From Micavibrio sp. UBA1850 (GTDB lineage: Bacteria; Pseudomonadota; Alphaproteobacteria; Micavibrionales; Micavibrionaceae), in NCBI GenBank assembly GCA_002338525.1, contig DDIM01000004.1:124001-188000 (forward strand): a stretch of 64,000 nt of DNA, given 5' to 3'. Shown here piece by piece: positions 62,696-64,000 of the stretch; position 1 is the first letter of the stretch, and the number at the start of each line of letters is the position of its first letter. The translations under genes were made by a program, and so were the position numbers. Under the pieces are notes generated by a model. That model was not told the origin of the DNA and did not search any database. It saw only the letters and a program-made list of their open reading frames with translations.

Positions 62696-63112
62696 TTAAG
62701 AAATGTCTATGACGCGATGATCGCCTTCAATTTTGATAGAGACACTTTTGAAATGTTGCGGTGTTAACTCTGCCAAACGCTCTGACCACTCAACCAGTAA
62801 AACACCCTCGCTTAGTGCATCCTCCCAGCCTATTTCATAAATTTCTTCCGGATCCTCTAGACGGTATAAATCAAAATGCCAGATCGGGAATTGAGGCGTA
62901 TCATATTGTTGAACGAGAGTGAACGTGGGACTGGGCACGATCAAGTTTGGATCTTGTGATAAAGTTTGAATGACACTACGCGCAAAAACAGATTTTCCCG
63001 CCCCTAACGTGCCTTTTAAAAACACGATATCGCCATCCTTCAAAGAGGCTGAAAACTGACATGCAATGTCAATTGTTTCTCGTTCTGATTTTGAATGATA
63101 AATCTTGCCCAT
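62696..63112 (-). CDS. tsaE: tRNA threonylcarbamoyladenosine biosynthesis ATPase TsaE
   Basis: TsaE (138 residues) is the ATPase that supports TsaB/TsaD in making t6A37. The P-loop GTLGAGKS (34-41), SPTFTLVQQY and HFDLYRLEDPEEIYEIGW are the family motifs. Its start codon lies inside a palindrome shared with the divergent reductase gene. Confidence 0.95.
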   Translation of the reverse strand: MGKIYHSKSERETIDIACQFSASLKDGDIVFLKGTLGAGKSVFARSVIQTLSQDPNLIVPSPTFTLVQQYDTPQFPIWHFDLYRLEDPEEIYEIGWEDALSEGVLLVEWSERLAELTPQHFKSVSIKIEGDHRVIDIS

Positions 63113-63128
63113 AACGGTAAACCGTTAT
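63111..63128. promoter_or_regulatory. Palindrome between tsaE and the reductase gene
   Basis: ATAACGGT (63111-63118) and ACCGTTAT (63121-63128) form a perfect inverted repeat with a two-base centre, over the tsaE start and 12 bases before the reductase start. Candidate operator or dyad hairpin. Confidence 0.5.
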
Positions 63129-63139
63129 AAACAAAAGAC

Positions 63140-64000
63140 ATGAAATTACAAACAGAAACACAATATATCACAGATGTAGCCATTATTGGCGCTGGACCCG
63201 TAGGGCTTTTTACAATATTTGAGTGCGGTATGGTGGGTTTGAAATGCCATATAATCGACTCTCTTGAAGATATCGGGGGTCAGTGTACGGCGCTTTACCC
63301 TGAAAAACCAATCTATGATATTCCAGGCCTTCCCGCCGTACAAGCAGCCGATCTTATTGCAAATCTTGAAAAGCAAGCAGCACCTTATGAGCCTATATAC
63401 CATTTGGGACAATCAGTGGTCGGTCTTGAAAAACAAAATAACGACACATATACGCTCACGACATCAAAAGGCACATCAATAAACGCAAAGGCCGTCATCA
63501 TTGCAGCAGGCGCAGGTGCATTTGGGCCTAATCGACCACCATTAGAGGGGCTTGAACATTTCGAAGGCACATCAATCTTTTACGCCATTCGTAACAAACA
63601 ACAGTTTGCGGAAAAAGACATTGTGATTGCAGGAGGGGGTGACAGTGCCCTTGATTGGGCTATTGCGCTGGAGCCTATTGCACGTTCTGTCACAATCGTT
63701 CATCGCCGCGCTAAATTCAGAGGCGCACCTGATAGCGTAACAAAACTTCACGAATTGGCAGAGGCACAAAAAATAAAACTACAAACGCCATACCAACTCA
63801 GCGCGCTTGAAGGTGAGCAAGATACAGGCCAAATAAAAAACGTTATAGTATCGGACTTGGACGGTAACCAAGAAACTCTCAAAGCAGATGCTTTACTATG
63901 CTTTTTTGGGCTTGCCACTTCACTTGGTGTGATTGCTAATTGGGGGCTCGATATTGAAAAGAAAGAGCTTAAAATTGATCAACAAACAAGTCAGACCAGC
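63140..64000 (+). CDS. Thioredoxin-reductase-like ferredoxin-NADP reductase (cut by window end)
   Basis: From the ATG at 63140 the frame is open to the window end (287 residues). The FAD motif IIGAGPVG (15-22), EDIGGQCTALYPEKPIYDIPG with the Cys in the non-redox position, and VIAGGGDSALDWA for NADPH are visible; HRRAKFRGAP follows. The absence of a CxxC pair separates it from thioredoxin reductase and fits ferredoxin/flavodoxin-NADP reductase of the YumC type. It is divergent from tsaE with 27 bases between starts. Confidence 0.92.
   Translation, partial: MKLQTETQYITDVAIIGAGPVGLFTIFECGMVGLKCHIIDSLEDIGGQCTALYPEKPIYDIPGLPAVQAADLIANLEKQAAPYEPIYHLGQSVVGLEKQNNDTYTLTTSKGTSINAKAVIIAAGAGAFGPNRPPLEGLEHFEGTSIFYAIRNKQQFAEKDIVIAGGGDSALDWAIALEPIARSVTIVHRRAKFRGAPDSVTKLHELAEAQKIKLQTPYQLSALEGEQDTGQIKNVIVSDLDGNQETLKADALLCFFGLATSLGVIANWGLDIEKKELKIDQQTSQTS

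Overview
The window looks like chromosomal DNA of an alphaproteobacterium of moderately low GC (my impression is low 40s percent; not computed). The lineage call rests on several alphaproteobacterial hallmarks: a parB-parA-rsmG-mnmG-mnmE block with parS sites, a DUF3576 lipoprotein-leuS-lptE-holA block, an aroQ-accB-accC-aat-DUF2155-mlaD-NDUFA12 block, a ChvI/ChvG two-component pair next to rapZ and ahcY, a DivL-type pseudo-histidine kinase with tyrosine in the H-box, and a FYDLN-acid (TIGR02300) protein. Biosynthesis, fatty-acid oxidation and an outer-membrane porin are all present, so this is not a strongly reduced genome. The lineage within the class cannot be fixed from the sequence alone; an uncultured Micavibrionales- or Rhodospirillales-like lineage is my guess.

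Layout. 1-935: M48 protease (cut by the window edge) and lemA. 1086-6411: a compact type IVB (Dot/Icm, IncI-type) secretion locus with a DsbC-like protein, an unknown protein, a lytic transglycosylase, then DotD-DotC-DotB-IcmT in the same order as traH-I-J-K of IncI plasmids. 6436-6645: a probable free-standing small RNA with its own promoter, a palindromic operator and a terminator. 6703-11504: phoH, SCO1, an SCP2-like protein, panC, an acyl-CoA dehydrogenase and a small conserved protein. 11568-15573: an accessory-looking stretch with a lipoprotein, a low-complexity secreted protein and a large membrane/SEL1-like protein. 15644-23522: miaA, hydrolase, EamA transporter, orphan flgC-like gene, rlmE, a BepA-like metalloprotease, a DsbA-family protein and small envelope proteins. 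23538-28132: the aroQ/acc/aat/DUF2155/mlaD/NDUFA12 block. 28207-32986: trpB, an effector-binding-domain gene, trpA, accD, folC.

33020-41255: signalling and cell cycle (chvI, chvG, rapZ, ahcY, an HD-domain gene, divL). 41361-47407: porin, then the leuS block. 47425-53261: parB, parA, rsmG, mnmG, mnmE on the minus strand with five parS or parS-like sites, four of them inside coding sequence of rsmG and mnmG; this places the window in the origin-proximal part of the chromosome. 53369-56751: a membrane protein with eight CxxC zinc-finger-like repeats and small envelope proteins. 56761-60305: fadJ-fadA with a palindrome over the promoter. 60405-64000: a secreted unknown, the FYDLN-acid protein, prmA, tsaE and a ferredoxin-NADP reductase cut by the window end.

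Genes are tightly packed: apart from the small-RNA region no stretch over 300 bases lacks a gene. Several genes start inside or directly after a terminator-like hairpin of the gene before. No tRNA, rRNA, CRISPR array, transposase, integrase or prophage was recognised.
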